From Vitrella brassicaformis (Eukaryota; Sar; Vitrellaceae), in assembly GCA_001179505.1 (NCBI GenBank), contig CDMY01000738.1:39866-103865 (forward strand): 64,000 bases of DNA. Direction: 5' to 3'. Shown one piece after another: positions 33,701 through 45,200 of this stretch (the first letter of the stretch is position 1; the number at the start of each line of letters is the position of its first letter). The notes under the pieces were generated by a model, which ran no database searches, had not been told where the DNA came from, and saw nothing but the letters and a program-made list of their open reading frames with translations. The position numbers and the translations under genes were made by a program.

Positions 33701-35554
33701 TTTATTCTGCAGAACGACAACACACCCCTCCACTGTGCTGCGTCGGGCGGTCACGTCTCTGTGATTGAGGCGATGTACGCCAAGGGCGGGAAGACGCTGC
33801 TGGACAAGCAGAACAAAGTGAGGATAGACACAGCTCGCGACATCGTTTCCTGTGTCGTGAGCTTCTTCCTGCTTGTGTGTATTTGTGTGTGTGATGCAGG
33901 ATGGCTATTTCGCCATTCACTGGGCAGCCGACAAAGGTCATGTCGGTGCCGTGGAGCGGCTGATCGAGTTTGGTGGGACAGAAGAGCTCGACAAGCGTGA
34001 CAAAGTACGGCACCCTCCCCCTCCATACAATGCATCGAGATGGATTTCCTGGAATGTTTGGGTGTCCATGGTGCAGGACGATGACACACCCCTCCACCGC
34101 GCTGCGCTGGGCGGTCACGTCTCTGTGATTGAGGCGATGTACGCCAAGGGCGGGAAGACGCTGCTGGACAAGCAGAACAAAGTGAGAAGAAACGCAGCTC
34201 GCGACAGAGTTTGCTGTGCCGTGAGCTTCTTCCTGCCTGTGTGTATTTGTGTGTGTGATGCAGAAGGGCAGGTTTCCATCCACTTCGCAGCCGACAAAGG
34301 TCATGTCGATGCCGTGGAGCGGCTGATCGAGTTTGGTGGGACAGAGGAGCTCGACAAGCGTGACAATGTAACGCACCCTCCTCCTTCAAACAATACATCG
34401 AGATGGATTTCCTACCATGTTTGGCTGTCCATGCTGCAGGACGATAACACACCTTTCCACCAGGCTGCAATATGTGGTCGCGTCTCTGTGATTGACGCAA
34501 TGCATGCGCATCGCGGCCAGTCGCTACTTGACACATATGGAAACTACAAGGTGAGAGGTACACACTTTGATAGACATGGCTGCATGTGTCCTCCTGCACA
34601 TGTGCAATGCAGGCTTTCCCTATTCATCTGTGCGTGGCCGGTACGGCAACAGAAGGCGATACTCCAGGCCATGTTGCTGTATGTAAACGATTGATGGAGT
34701 TGGGTGGAAAAGTGGAGCTCGACAAGCGAGATGAGGTAATTCTTGTCGCTACTTGATGCATTCGCAAACCCTTTTCTTCACACAGGGCTTGGGCACTACT
34801 CCCTTTCACACTGCCGTATTCAATGGCTACGTTGAGCTAATGAAGACTATGTTTGCGGTGGGTGGCAAACCGCTACTGGACGCGAGGAGCAATGTAAGGA
34901 AGACAGAATGTCATATTTTCTCACCTGAGTGTTTGAATGTGAGTCAGAAGGGCTCATTACCGATTCATCAAACAGAAGGCGCCCATACTGTTTCCAGCCG
35001 CCATATCGCAGCCATGAAGCAGCTGATTGAGTGGGGAGGCGTCAAGCAGCTGAAAGAGAAAACCAGCGCTGTAAGCAGTGCCCCCATCAGTCCATTCGTA
35101 TGCCTTGATTTGTTGTGTGCGTGTGCGTCACAGGGCAACACTCCCTTTCACACTGCCGCGTTCAATGGTTCCATTGAGCTAATGAACACTATGTATGCGG
35201 TGGGTGGCAAACCGCTACTGGACGCGAGGAACAATGTAAGTGAAGAAGAAGACAGAATGTCATATTTTCGCACCTTCAGTGTTTGAATGTGAGTCAGGAT
35301 GGCGAATTACCGATTCATCGAGCAGCAGGCTGCGATACTGTTTCCAGCCGCCATATCGCAGCCATGAAGCAGCTGATCGAGTGGGGGGGCGTCAAGCAGC
35401 TGAAAGAGAAAACCAAGGCTGTAAGCTGCATTCCATGCCGTCAGCCTTTTCTCTGCCCTCATTCGTTTTGTACATGTGCGTCATGCAGGGCAAGACCCCG
35501 CTGGACCTTGCGCAGAGCGACGAAATGCGCAGGCTCCTCAGCAGCTACAAATAG
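30769..35554 (+). CDS. Long ankyrin-repeat protein, one repeat per exon
   Basis: Start ATG at 30769 (MSLFEASAEGNLEAVLRI). More than twenty ankyrin repeats follow, nearly each in its own exon of 100-120 bases with introns of 60-100 bases. The first units have canonical motifs (GFTALHFAAQNGHEDIVREI). Later units alternate between two kinds: an outer type (DNTPLHCAASGGHVSVIEAM, then YAKGGKTLLDKQNK) and an inner type (GYFPIHWAADKGHVAVVNQL, then VEWKGTKELDKCD). The last unit is degenerate, ending GKTPLDLAQSDEMRRLLSSY at TAG 35552-35554. No kinase, F-box, TM or other domain is seen, so it is a pure protein-binding scaffold as far as read. One in-frame TAA at 31871-31873 replaces the tryptophan codon of an EWGGK motif. 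It is either an error or a truncating mutation. Pairs around 33700-34400 and 34790-35440 are almost identical, showing recent unit duplication. Confidence 0.82.
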
Positions 35555-36281
35555 GCAGGCTCCTGGTCACTGGTGTATAGGGCTGCCGTACGTCAGTGGG
35601 TCTTCTTGCATATGTCTGTCTACCTGAACAGAGACACCATTGAAATAGCCATGCACTGCCGTGCCCTTGGTGAAAAATCCAGTGTAGACTGGCTGTGGTG
35701 CACGGGTGGATAGAGGTTGGGGAAGAAGGCACGAAGCCAGGCTCAGGATGACCTGGAAACGCACATGAGAACACGATTTGCGACCGCCAACCCTCCGTCT
35801 GCGCCACTGCATACTTCACAGCCGAGTTCTGTCGATAATGACGCTCAAGCACCAACACAAAAGTAATGCTTTGTCGGTGTCTCCTGTGTCTCTGTGTCTG
35901 CCTGTATGCTACTCTATGCTTGTCAGCAGCGGAGGATTCCTTGGCAATCACATTCACAAAGACACATGATGTCTTGGCGGTCGCCAACGCGAGTGTGTCT
36001 GCCACGGTGCATGCTAGTCGTGCACACGTCAACGCACAAAATACGTAAGCCCCACGCATCTTCAGGGTTTGTGGAAGGCTCCTCGGGAGGAGACACATCG
36101 CTTAAAGTCACGCCAGCAGCTAGTACCTACCAGAGGAGCCACTCTGTGCACTCACCGGCAGCTGCTCGGGTGGGGCGGGTAAGGCCTGTCATGGTTTTAT
36201 CGACCTGATCGATAAGCAGATGTGAACTCCGTGCATCGTGAAACACGATTTACGAGATGGTACCGTTGAGCTGTGCATCCA
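35555..36281. other. Unresolved stretch, possible small secreted gene
   Basis: Two readings compete. On the minus strand, a signal-like start near 36060 (MRGAYVFCALTCARLACTV) could join an exon reading VYTGFFTKGTAVHGYFNGVS near 35690 after a CAG. On the plus strand, exon-like sequence 35930-36044 reads ITFTKTHDVLAVANASVSAT and ends at a strong GTAAG donor. Neither gives a complete model. Confidence 0.3.
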
Positions 36282-37202
36282 CTGATCGCAGTGATTCTCA
36301 TCCTGTGTGTGCAATTTTCGCCACGGCAAGAAGAGACAGAGCAATGAGCGCGCGAAGAGAGCTCAGAAGATCGAGACATGTAGTTGGATTGGAATGTCTT
36401 TATGGACAGTCAAGTGGCTTACGATGGCTGGGATTGTCAGTACGTCATCAGTGCATTGCCATTGCAATGGTGACGATGTGTGTAGTGTCACATACACACA
36501 CGTGTGACTGAGGGGCCAATGCGTGTGTGTGTGTCTGTGTGTACCTCTTTGCCCGCCTGAGTCTGTGTGTGTGTATGTGTGTGTGTGTGTGTGCGCTTCT
36601 AGTGAAACACTCATTCACCCATGTCATGTGTATCCATCCGAGCGTAGGGCGGATGCGCGGGCTGTTTTGGTTATGAGAGGACAATAAGCAGTGTGGGTGT
36701 GGTGAATTGAGAGATGGGTAGGTAGGTGCGGCTGATGAAGCCCTCGGCGGCCGGTCTCGGGAGCTAAGTCTTTTGTCGGGCTTGTTCACGTGAGCATAAG
36801 ACGGTCCGCTTTGTATCCATATGTACAGATAGAGAGACATGCAGTCAGTGTCTGTTCTGGCCCATCACGCATGTCGGTGGTGTCCGTACCCGTCATGAAA
36901 TTGCTTGAAAGAAAATAAGAACGCATGAATTGAATGGAGCGCTCTCTCTCTCTTTCTCCGTGAGGGGTGGATATATAAACGACCAACCGACCGACCGATC
37001 GATGAATGTATAAAGCGTGTATACACGTGTGCTCTCTTCCTCTCACTCTCTTGCTACGCGTTTTATGTGTGTCTTAGGGGGTGTGTCTATGCTATTCAGG
37101 GAGATAGGACGCAATCTCAGAATCCCCCGTCGTGTCCCTTGCAGGTTTTGGCTATAAGAAGAGGCAACACACAAGACACATTATCCATGAATTCGGCTGT
37201 AA
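36282..37202. repeat. 0.9-kb direct repeat, copy 2
   Basis: This is the second copy of the 26316-27225 block, same orientation, including CAATTTTCGCCACG, GGACAGTCAAGTGGCTTACG, the (TG)n tract, TGGATATATAAACGAC near 36970 and ATTATCCATGAATTCG at its end. It lies directly upstream of the U-box gene and may contribute to its promoter. Confidence 0.85.
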
Positions 37203-37235
37203 ATTCAATTTGAAGAGCTGGTGGAAGGAAGGAGG

Positions 37236-39017
37236 ATGTACATTCGGGCTGCCCCAGCGGCCCCGGCCGCCGCCGCCGTTAAGGCGAATCGCAGTCGGTC
37301 AAGCCAGGTAACTCCTGCATGCACGACTCCTCCTTGCTGCACATGATAAGCAATGCCATTGGCTCTTCCTATCTGGACGTGATGCGTTGTTGTGCATTCA
37401 CGAGTGCAGCCCCTGCCTGAGGTGGACCCAAAGGTGACGAACTTTCTGTCCGACATGGAGGAGGATGTGCCGGAGGACATCCTGCGGTGCCCCATCACGC
37501 TGCAGCCGCTTCGACGGCCCGTCGTCACGCCCAGCGGCAATGTTAGCTCATCACCGACATGCATCCATCGATGCGCATCACGCCGCTGGTTTGTACCTCT
37601 TCAAACGCATTCTGTGCCCTGAATGCAGACGTATGAGTACAGTCCGCTGAAGAAGCTGATCCGCGAGAACCCCCAGATGGCCAAGTCGCCCCAGACGCGC
37701 CAGCCGCTGAAGTTGAAGGACCTCCGCCCCAACCGCTACGCCGTCAACCAAATCGAACAGCGGGCCAAACAGGTGCGGACAAGGGAGGGAGGGGGGGAGG
37801 GATTGCGACGTTCTGATGGATCTGAGATTTTCTCTGTTATGCCGTTGTCAGCTGATGAAGGAGTATCAGGTGCCCGAGGAGGATGGGAAGGAGAAAGCGG
37901 AGGCGGCGACCAGCTCATCGAGCGCCATGCCAGGACTCAACCAGACCATTCGTACGCACATCAGCACAAAGGGGAAGAACGACCGCAAACAAATGTGTCT
38001 GTGTCTGTGTGTCTGCAGGCGGCCTCAACCAGTGCCGCACGTATCTGAGCGACTTCTGGAAGGGCTATAATGGCACGGTGTACCAGCTCAGCGGCATAGC
38101 CAAGGAGTCCTTCGAGCCACCCCGGGCAATTGTAGACTACGTACGAAGCGAAAGAGACACTCACACTCACAACAGAGGGAGAATTGCCCATCTCTGTCGT
38201 GTGTGTGTGTCTCCGTGTGTATGTGTTGGCTGCAGCTGGAGAGGGATAGCGAGTTGACGTTGCAGCTGCTCCAGTGGCACAAGACGGAGAGCAAAAACTA
38301 CATACCAAAAGGGGTACGCACCCACATACCAAGGCGTAGACGTGCAGACGCATAAGACACATATGGTGGTGGTGGTGGTGTGCAGTTTACTCACCGACAT
38401 CAGAGCATCGTCCCCCGCGAGTTGGAGACGGCCGTGGTGGCATGGCTGGACGAGCAGGACATCAGCAGAAGCATGTCAGGCTCCACCCGCCGGGCCAGGA
38501 GGGCCTCTCGGCCGCTGTCGAGCTTCGGATACGCCATAGTGATAGACGCCTTCAATTCGAGCGGGTGTTTCAGTCCTCCGCGGGCGGGGCGGTGCGGGTA
38601 CGCATACACAGCAGCCCATGTAGCCATTCGAGCCACCATGAGCATGTTTTTGTGTGTCAGGTTGTGTTGTCGTTTAGTGGCTGGCGATGGGGGGCCCGGC
38701 ACTGCACGGTGCCGGGCAACAAGGACGGCAACTACCTCCTGGACACATGTGAGTGAGCAGACAGACAACAGAGAAAAAAGCGGGAAGACAAGTATGGTTG
38801 GTCTCTCTCTCTCTCTCTCCGTGTCTGTCTGTCTGTCTGTCTTCCTGTGGTTTCACAAGACCGTCCGATGTCGCTGCATCGTCAGTCGACCTATCTGACG
38901 TGGGATGGCGTCCACGAAGTGGACCCCAACCTGACATTGGCCGCCATGAAGGCCCTGAGGCGCACGAACGCAGAGGCTCCGGGAGACCTCCGACTCGAGA
39001 TCAAAAAGAGGGAGTGA
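37236..39017 (+). CDS. U-box domain protein, putative E3 ubiquitin ligase
   Basis: Start ATG at 37236 (MYIRAAPAAPAAAAVKANRS), an alanine-rich leader, then FLSDMEEDVPEDILRCPITL starting the U-box. The U-box is split by an intron after VTPSGN and resumes TYEYSPLKKLIRENPQMAKS, then PQTRQPLKLKDLRPNRYAVN, the full U-box pattern with its conserved Cys-Pro-Ile, Tyr and Pro positions. Later exons encode CRTYLSDFWKGYNGTVYQLS, a Leu-rich helix (LERDSELTLQLLQWHKTESK), SIVPRELETAVVAWLDEQDI, FSGWRWGARHCTVPGNKDGN and STYLTWDGVHEVDPNLTLAA, ending KKRE at TGA 39015-39017. No substrate-binding repeat is recognised downstream. Function in ubiquitin transfer follows from the family and is not shown by the C-terminal part. 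The gene sits just after the second 0.9-kb repeat. Confidence 0.8.
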
Positions 39018-39695
39018 GCCAGAGCTAGATAGACTGGGGGAAGGAAGTGTGGGGAGGGGGTGTCTGTCGAATCGATTGTGTGTTCTTCCCTGGTGGGTGC
39101 ATTCAGTGCTGATGATGGATGGATGGATGGATGTGTGGAGTGGTGATGTCGTGGCAGATGGGATGTGTGCAGCGGGGTGGGTGGGGCACACAATTCACGC
39201 GAATGTTTGATGGAATGGACTGGTTTCTCTGTGTATGTCTGGTGAGTCTGTCTGCACTGCAAATCTTGCTTTCGCATTGCTGGTTGACACATCAAACACA
39301 TCAAACGTGTCGCACATTCCCCACAGTAGCCACACGCTCGATGGCTGTCTCTCTCTGTGTGGCCTGCCGCGTCGAGGCCGGCGTCGAATCGATGACGGGT
39401 CCCCCGACACGTAAGGCCACACACAGATGGCTGGCTGTCGAGTAGCTCACACACACATGCAAGAGACCCGTTGTAGACACTCACACATCCATCCATTTAT
39501 CCATCCATCGTGCCTGCCACCTATCGCAGCGTAAAACGCACTCGCTCGCTGATGAAGCTGCCCGGAGCGCACAGCTAAGTGCACAGTACAAAAGCATCGA
39601 TCGTACACCTACCTACACCAACAGGGAGGGACTCTTGAACAAATACATACATACCCGCATACGCACCAAGGCTGTCCATCTATCGGTGAGGTCAG
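39018..39695. other. Convergent 3' intergenic region
   Basis: This region lies between the ends of the U-box gene (plus) and the glutaredoxin-DEP-DUF547 gene (minus). It contains GGAT/ATCC units near 39115-39132 and 39487-39508. No coding frame is supported. Confidence 0.5.
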
Positions 39696-41890
39696 TCATC
39701 CGATGATGCCGCCTCCCTCGTATTTCTTGGCGTTCTTGGCGTTGTTGCTCCAGTCGTACTTGGTGTACCTCACCCTGTACCCTCCGGTGGCCAGCAGCCC
39801 CTCGACGGCGGCCTTCTTGTCCCCCCTGCACCAGTCCGCCGCCTTGGTCAGCACCTCCTTGGTGTTCGCACCAAAGTCAGCCGCATACCTGACAAACGAC
39901 ACACGACAGACAGAAACATAACAAAAGGACTGAAGTGAGTGGAGGGACACACTGATGGGCAGGTGTGTGGAAGGTATGTGGCTCACGGGCGTACCAGTCG
40001 AATATTTTGGAGAGGAAGATGGTTTTGGCGGCCCTGTCGACGCTGACGTTCTCGTCCATCTCGCAGAAGGCCTGGGCCGCGATACGCAACTCCTCCTGAC
40101 ACACCACAGACACATTCACACACGCCCCCATCCAAACACGTCATTCGCCTGATGTGGTGCCTGCGGCGTGTGAGTGCGCCTTTGCTCACATCGATGGCCT
40201 CAGCAGTGAAGTTCTTGACTGGCGGGCAAGACTTTGCACCGCAGTTGAGAGCAAAATGGATCCGACAATCCACCTGACACAAACCAACACACTCACTTGT
40301 GCGATTCCTGTTTGGTCAGGGAGGGGCCGTACCTCTGGTAGCGCCCAGTTTCCCCTCGGGTCGTTGGGCTTGAAGTGTTTGTTCAGGTGGGAGGGCGCCT
40401 TCCTGTTTGCGCGAAGGATGCCGTTCTCGAGCTCGCTCATGGTGAACCGATGACCGCCGATCTCATACGCCGGGTTGTCGAAAAACGACATCCGCGCAAA
40501 ACCGCTCATCGGCACACCCACCTGTACACACACACACACAGGTCGAGAATGCCCTCTGTCTGTCTGTCTGTCTGTGTGTGTGTATGTATGTCTTCTTTAC
40601 CTGTGCGAACGCGTGAATGACCATCATGTTGTAGAGGTTGATGCCGAAGGCGAGTTTCTCGTCGCGGCTGAGCTTCCCGAAGGGCACCTTCTGAATCTCA
40701 CACGTCAGGTTCTGGAATTCGCGAAAGGCCGGGTCGGATGTCAGCTGCGCCAAGTCGAGCATCCCCTCGTTGTCGAGATACTTGCTCTGCAGACACGTCA
40801 AACACGCCCACACGATGGTGTGATTGTGATTTTGCGCTATCCCTTGCCCAGATGCGCACCTGCAGCGATGAGAGGGCGGCTTTGCAGCCCTTGATGACCT
40901 GCATGGCCGGCCGGGCCGTGGGCTCGTCCCACCGCTTGAGGTTGTTCAGCAGCTGGGGGTCCTCGTGCAGATGGAACCGATAAAACAGATAGTCGTCCTT
41001 GAAGTGGTGGTCCTTGCACACGTGGCTGAAGAAACACGACAGGAACAGCTGCTGACCCACCTGCGCACACACACCAACAGAGAGAGAGAGAGAGAGATCA
41101 CCAGACACACGGGCCTGCTGTGTGTCCTACGTGAGTGTGTGTGAGTGTGTGTGTGCGTACCTGGATGGCCTCCTCACGTAGTCTGAGTTGGAATCTTCTC
41201 AAGAGGTAGTCGACAAAGTCCTGTCCGACGAAGCAGTTCTTGTAGGTCTTGAGGTGGTACATGCGGTCCTTGATGTCCACCTCCTTCAAGAAGATGTCCA
41301 TCAGCTCCGTGTACGTGTACTCCCTCTCACCTAATACAACACACACACACACACACACATGCATTCATCGGCCGATTGATTGCTGCCTGCTTCCTCCCTC
41401 TTGTTGTGGCCTACCGATGAAGAACTTGTCTTGCTCTAGAGCGGGCGGGGGCGCTTCATCTTTCGGCCGGTATGCAGGCCTCTGCAGCCGCTCGTCTGAG
41501 GGGGCCTCCTCCGCCAACATAGCTGCAGACAGACAGTCGGGCATTGGAACACACAGAGTGCTCCTGGCGGGTGACTCACCGGTGTACAGGGTGTCGAGCG
41601 CCCCTGATCTGTCCAGCTCGTCGATGTCGGCCGCACCGCCCAGGTGCTTGCTGTTGAAGAACACCTGAGGGACCGTCAGCCTGTCCGTCAACTGACGTAG
41701 GCAGACAGACACATGAGGCGGCCCGTCCATCACTGGCTGCCCGTGCGCTTGCCTGCAGCATGTCATTTCGCTTCTCGGGGTAGTCGGTGAGTGAGATCTC
41801 GATGAAATCCCATCCTTTCTCCTCGAACAAGCCCTTGACGCGCTTGCAGTGCGGACACGCTTTGAGCGAAAAGATAACGATGGCACCCAT
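39696..41890 (-). CDS. Glutaredoxin-DEP-DUF547 fusion protein
   Basis: Three domains in one protein. Start ATG at 41890 opens a glutaredoxin domain (MGAIVIFSLKACPHCKRVKG) with a CPHC active site, the cis-proline region VPQVFFNSKHLGGAADIDEL, and length about 85 residues. A linker with PSDERLQRPAYRPKDEAPPP leads to a DEP domain (MDIFLKEVDIKDRMYHLKTY, CFVGQDFVDYLLRRF, EEAIQVGQQLF, YLFYRFH). DUF547 follows: FREFQNLTCEIQKVPFGKLS, EKLAFGINLYNMMVIHAFAQ, YEIGGHRFTMSELENGILRA, DCRIHFALNCGAKSCPPVKN, and the end KKYEGGGIIG at TGA 39696-39698. DEP domains bind membranes or GPCR/G-protein partners. DUF547 is of uncertain activity. The same order occurs in some plant proteins, so it is an old fusion. About ten exons keep frame. 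It diverges from the CDPK gene. Confidence 0.9.
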
Positions 41891-42243
41891 GATTCGAACG
41901 CCGTCAGCAGTGCTGCCGATTCAAACGCGCCGGCAGCCAGAGCTGAAAGGTCGAGCTCGCAATATTGCGAGCCCCGAAAATTGAGGGACGAAGGGAGAAC
42001 AGCGATTTCAGCACTTTTGGAAGCTTCTGGCTACCGAATTGGTGCATTGGATGCTCGTCTGCTGCCGGGATGCCCATCGAAGCTTGAAATCTGTTCACCA
42101 CTCACATCTGACTCAGCTGTCGACGTTTGCTCGCATTGGTCGGTCTTTTCCTCGCTCGACGCCGTGTGTTAGGCTTTCCGGCCCTCTGAAAGGAGGCCCC
42201 TTCTTGCCCCCCCGCCAGCGGTTCATGTTTCCCAACAGGGGCT
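41891..42243. promoter_or_regulatory. Shared 5' region of the Grx-DEP-DUF547 and CDPK genes
   Basis: This 353-base stretch separates two divergent start codons and is free of microsatellites. It includes TCGCAATATTGCGA near 41958, a 14-base palindrome that could be an operator-like site. No TATA box is evident. Confidence 0.4.
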
Positions 42244-45200
42244 ATGCCGGTGAGCGCACGCAACCAATCCACAATTCCGGGCATCGAAAGCCCACCGTGT
42301 GTTGTCATTTTGTCCCCTCCAGCTCCCCCGAGCGGCTCTTCTCGCCCCGGTGCGGGTGTCCCATTCATTCCCCCCGCCCTGCCCACTCTCCGCCCTGTAG
42401 CTCCTCCGTCTGCCTCACCCCGAGGCTCGCCAGTGGGTGCCCGTCCCCCCTCCACCCCCCCACCCGTTGCCAGCGGGTCATTCAGCCCGCCCGTCATGCG
42501 ACACCCAACCGCCACATACCTGCCGGGGCAGGGCCGGACCGGGGGTGTGTTCGTCACGCAGTCGTCGCTCATCACTCATGGGAGTGGGCCGGGGAGTGGG
42601 CCTGGGTCAACGCACTCGAGCATCATACTGACGCAGGTGGGCGTGGTGAGGGATGAATGGATGGGTGGCTGGACGCTGCATTTTGTGGATCTGTTTTGTT
42701 GGTGCTTCTTCAGTGGCCTCCGCCTTCTGGTGGTCGCGGGATGGAGACGCTCGTGTCGCCCAGGGTGGCTGGCAGGCCACAGCCGCCAAGCAGGTCAGAC
42801 ACACGGGCACACTGCCGCCCCATCAGTCATTCGATCGCGTTCTGCCACTGTTTTCTCTGTCTTCAGTGTGGTGTATTCGGTTCGCGGTCCCCCAGTGTTT
42901 GGCCCGCCATCGCCATCCCAGCGCAGTGTGGTGTTGTATGCACCCAGCCCCAGGGGTCAGGCTCCGATTCACATGGCTGCCGTCGCTGCCGCCCCGGCAC
43001 AGCCGCATGTCGCTGCTGGATCGCCCGCACAGCAGTGAGCACAGGCGGAAGCGTGCATGGATGCGTGTATGCATGACTGTCTCTGTCTGTCTACGTCAGA
43101 TATGCGTCTGCCTTCTCGAGGGTGGAGGCCACTCGCCAGCGGCTGGATGAGCTCATCAAGAGCCAACACGGCCTTGATGCTGCCGCCAGCAAGGTGAATG
43201 AGTCGCGGACAGAGAGCACGGACCATTGTCGAGGTATAAGAGAGTATATGTTTTGTGTCAGGATTTCGCGGCGCATGATGCGAACGAGGACAAGACGTTG
43301 CAGCGGAGTGAGGTCGAGGCGATGGTGAGGGACCTGGCTGTCAGGTACCAGATTCCCATGCCCGACAAAACCACACTCGAACGGTAGGCACGTCCAACAG
43401 ACACACAAGAGGGGAAATCGGCAGGAGCTCGTGTGATGTGTACGTGTGTGTGGATCGATGGCTGTAGTCTGTTCAACAAGTTCGACACCGCTGGGACGAA
43501 CGAGATCCCGCAGGCGTCGTTCCGCGACTTCTACAGAGAGATCCTGTGCTTTATCAAACAGTCCTACTACCCACCAGTCGTCAGGTCACAACACGCCGAC
43601 GACCACACATACACCCATTCATTCACTCCCATTCTCTCTGTCTCTTTCTGTGTGTGCAGGTTTCGTCGTGAGTTCTTCATTCAGGAGAAGCAAGCCAAGC
43701 TGGATGACTTCTACACGCGCGAAGACAAGCTCGGCCAGGGGCAGTTCGGCATTGTCTTCAAAGTCAGGGAGAAACGGACCGGCACGGGCGAAATGGGTGG
43801 GTGGGTGGTGAGACACGACACGCAGATCAGCAAGAACAGAGGGAGACACGGGAGAGGTGTTCGGTCATGTGGGCGTGTGCAGGTCTGTTTCGTTGCTGCA
43901 AAACGATATCTAAGAGCAAGACAACGTGTCCGAGGGAGCTCATTGCCAACGAGATCGACGTGCTGAGACGGCTCGACCACCCTAACATTGTCAGTCAGTC
44001 AGTTATCACACTCAACGCAGAGAGACATCAAGCCATCTGTGAACATGTGTGTGTAGGTGCGTATGTACGAGGCGTTCGAGGACTACCAGAATCTGTACCT
44101 CATTTTCGAGCTCATCGACGGCAAAGAGCTGCTCGACATCATTCTTGATCTCGCAAGGGCAGGTCCGTGTGTGTGTGGTGGCTGGCAAAAAATGGTGAGA
44201 CGAATGGCCTGCGTCTCTCTCTCTCTCTGTCTCTCTGTCTCTCTCTTTCTCTCTCTCTTTGTCTGTGCAGGTCAGGCGTTTGACGAGGCGCGTGCAGCGC
44301 GGGTGCTGCGGAGTGTATTGTCGGCCATCGCGCACTGTCACTCCAACAGGGTGATGCACAAGGACCTCAAGCCGGAAAACATCATGATCCTCAACAAAGA
44401 CCTTGACGTGCTCGATGCCGGTCGGTCAGCCAGCCACCCAGCCACGCGAGATGTCTCAGAAAGACGAAGCATTTGTTGTATGATTGCAGGCAGCGTGAAG
44501 ATGATCGATTTCGGTCTGGCTGAGATGTTCACGCCAGGTCACGTGTCGACCACTGCTGCTGGCACGCCCTACTACATGAGCCCCGAGGTCACACAAACAC
44601 ACACTTTGCTGGTGGAGTGAACGTCTCTGTGTGTGGAGCTGCAGGTGTTCCATCACAACTTCAACTACAAGTGCGACGTGTGGTCGGTGGGCGTGCTGCT
44701 CTACCTCATGCTCACCGCGCACCTGCCATTCGACGCGCCCAACAAAGAAGAATACATCAAGGTAAGGCCGCCCACCACACAGACAGAGAAGACCTCCTGC
44801 ACACCATCATCTCTATCTCATGTGTGTCAGGTGGTGACCAACCAGCCGGTGTCGTTCCCGGACCACCTCTTCAAGAACATTTCAAAAGAGGCTGTGGAAC
44901 TCCTGAAGCGTCTGCTGGAGAAAAAAGTCGAGCTGCGCCCCACGGCCGCACAGGCGCTGGACCACCCATGGTTCCAGAAGTTCCCTGACAAAGCACGTGG
45001 GTCTAACAGGAGGCTGGGCGAGCTCACCAGGCAAGGCACCGTCTTCCAAGTCTATGCTCAGGTGGGAGAGGGTGGGTGTTTCTGCCTACACACATTCACG
45101 TCGCGTACATTTCTCTCTCCTTGTTTTTCTGTGTCTGCAGAAGGATTGCTTTACGCGGATCTGTCTGAATCTGGTGGCCATGCACATGGAGTACTCGGCT

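Noticed and set aside
29275-35554. One fused gene joining the unknown protein at 29275 with the ankyrin repeats
   Set aside because: A CAG lies just before the ankyrin ATG, but the nearest donor (30599 region) gives the wrong phase. Two genes fit better without RNA evidence.
35538-36098. Single 186-residue minus-strand protein
   Set aside because: Only its first part resembles a signal sequence; the rest conflicts with a strong plus-strand GTAAG donor and exon-like sequence, so no model was called.
26316-37202. An intact LTR retrotransposon with the 0.9-kb repeats as LTRs
   Set aside because: The 10 kb between the repeats encodes a secreted protein, an unknown protein and an ankyrin protein. 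No reverse transcriptase, integrase or primer-binding site was seen.
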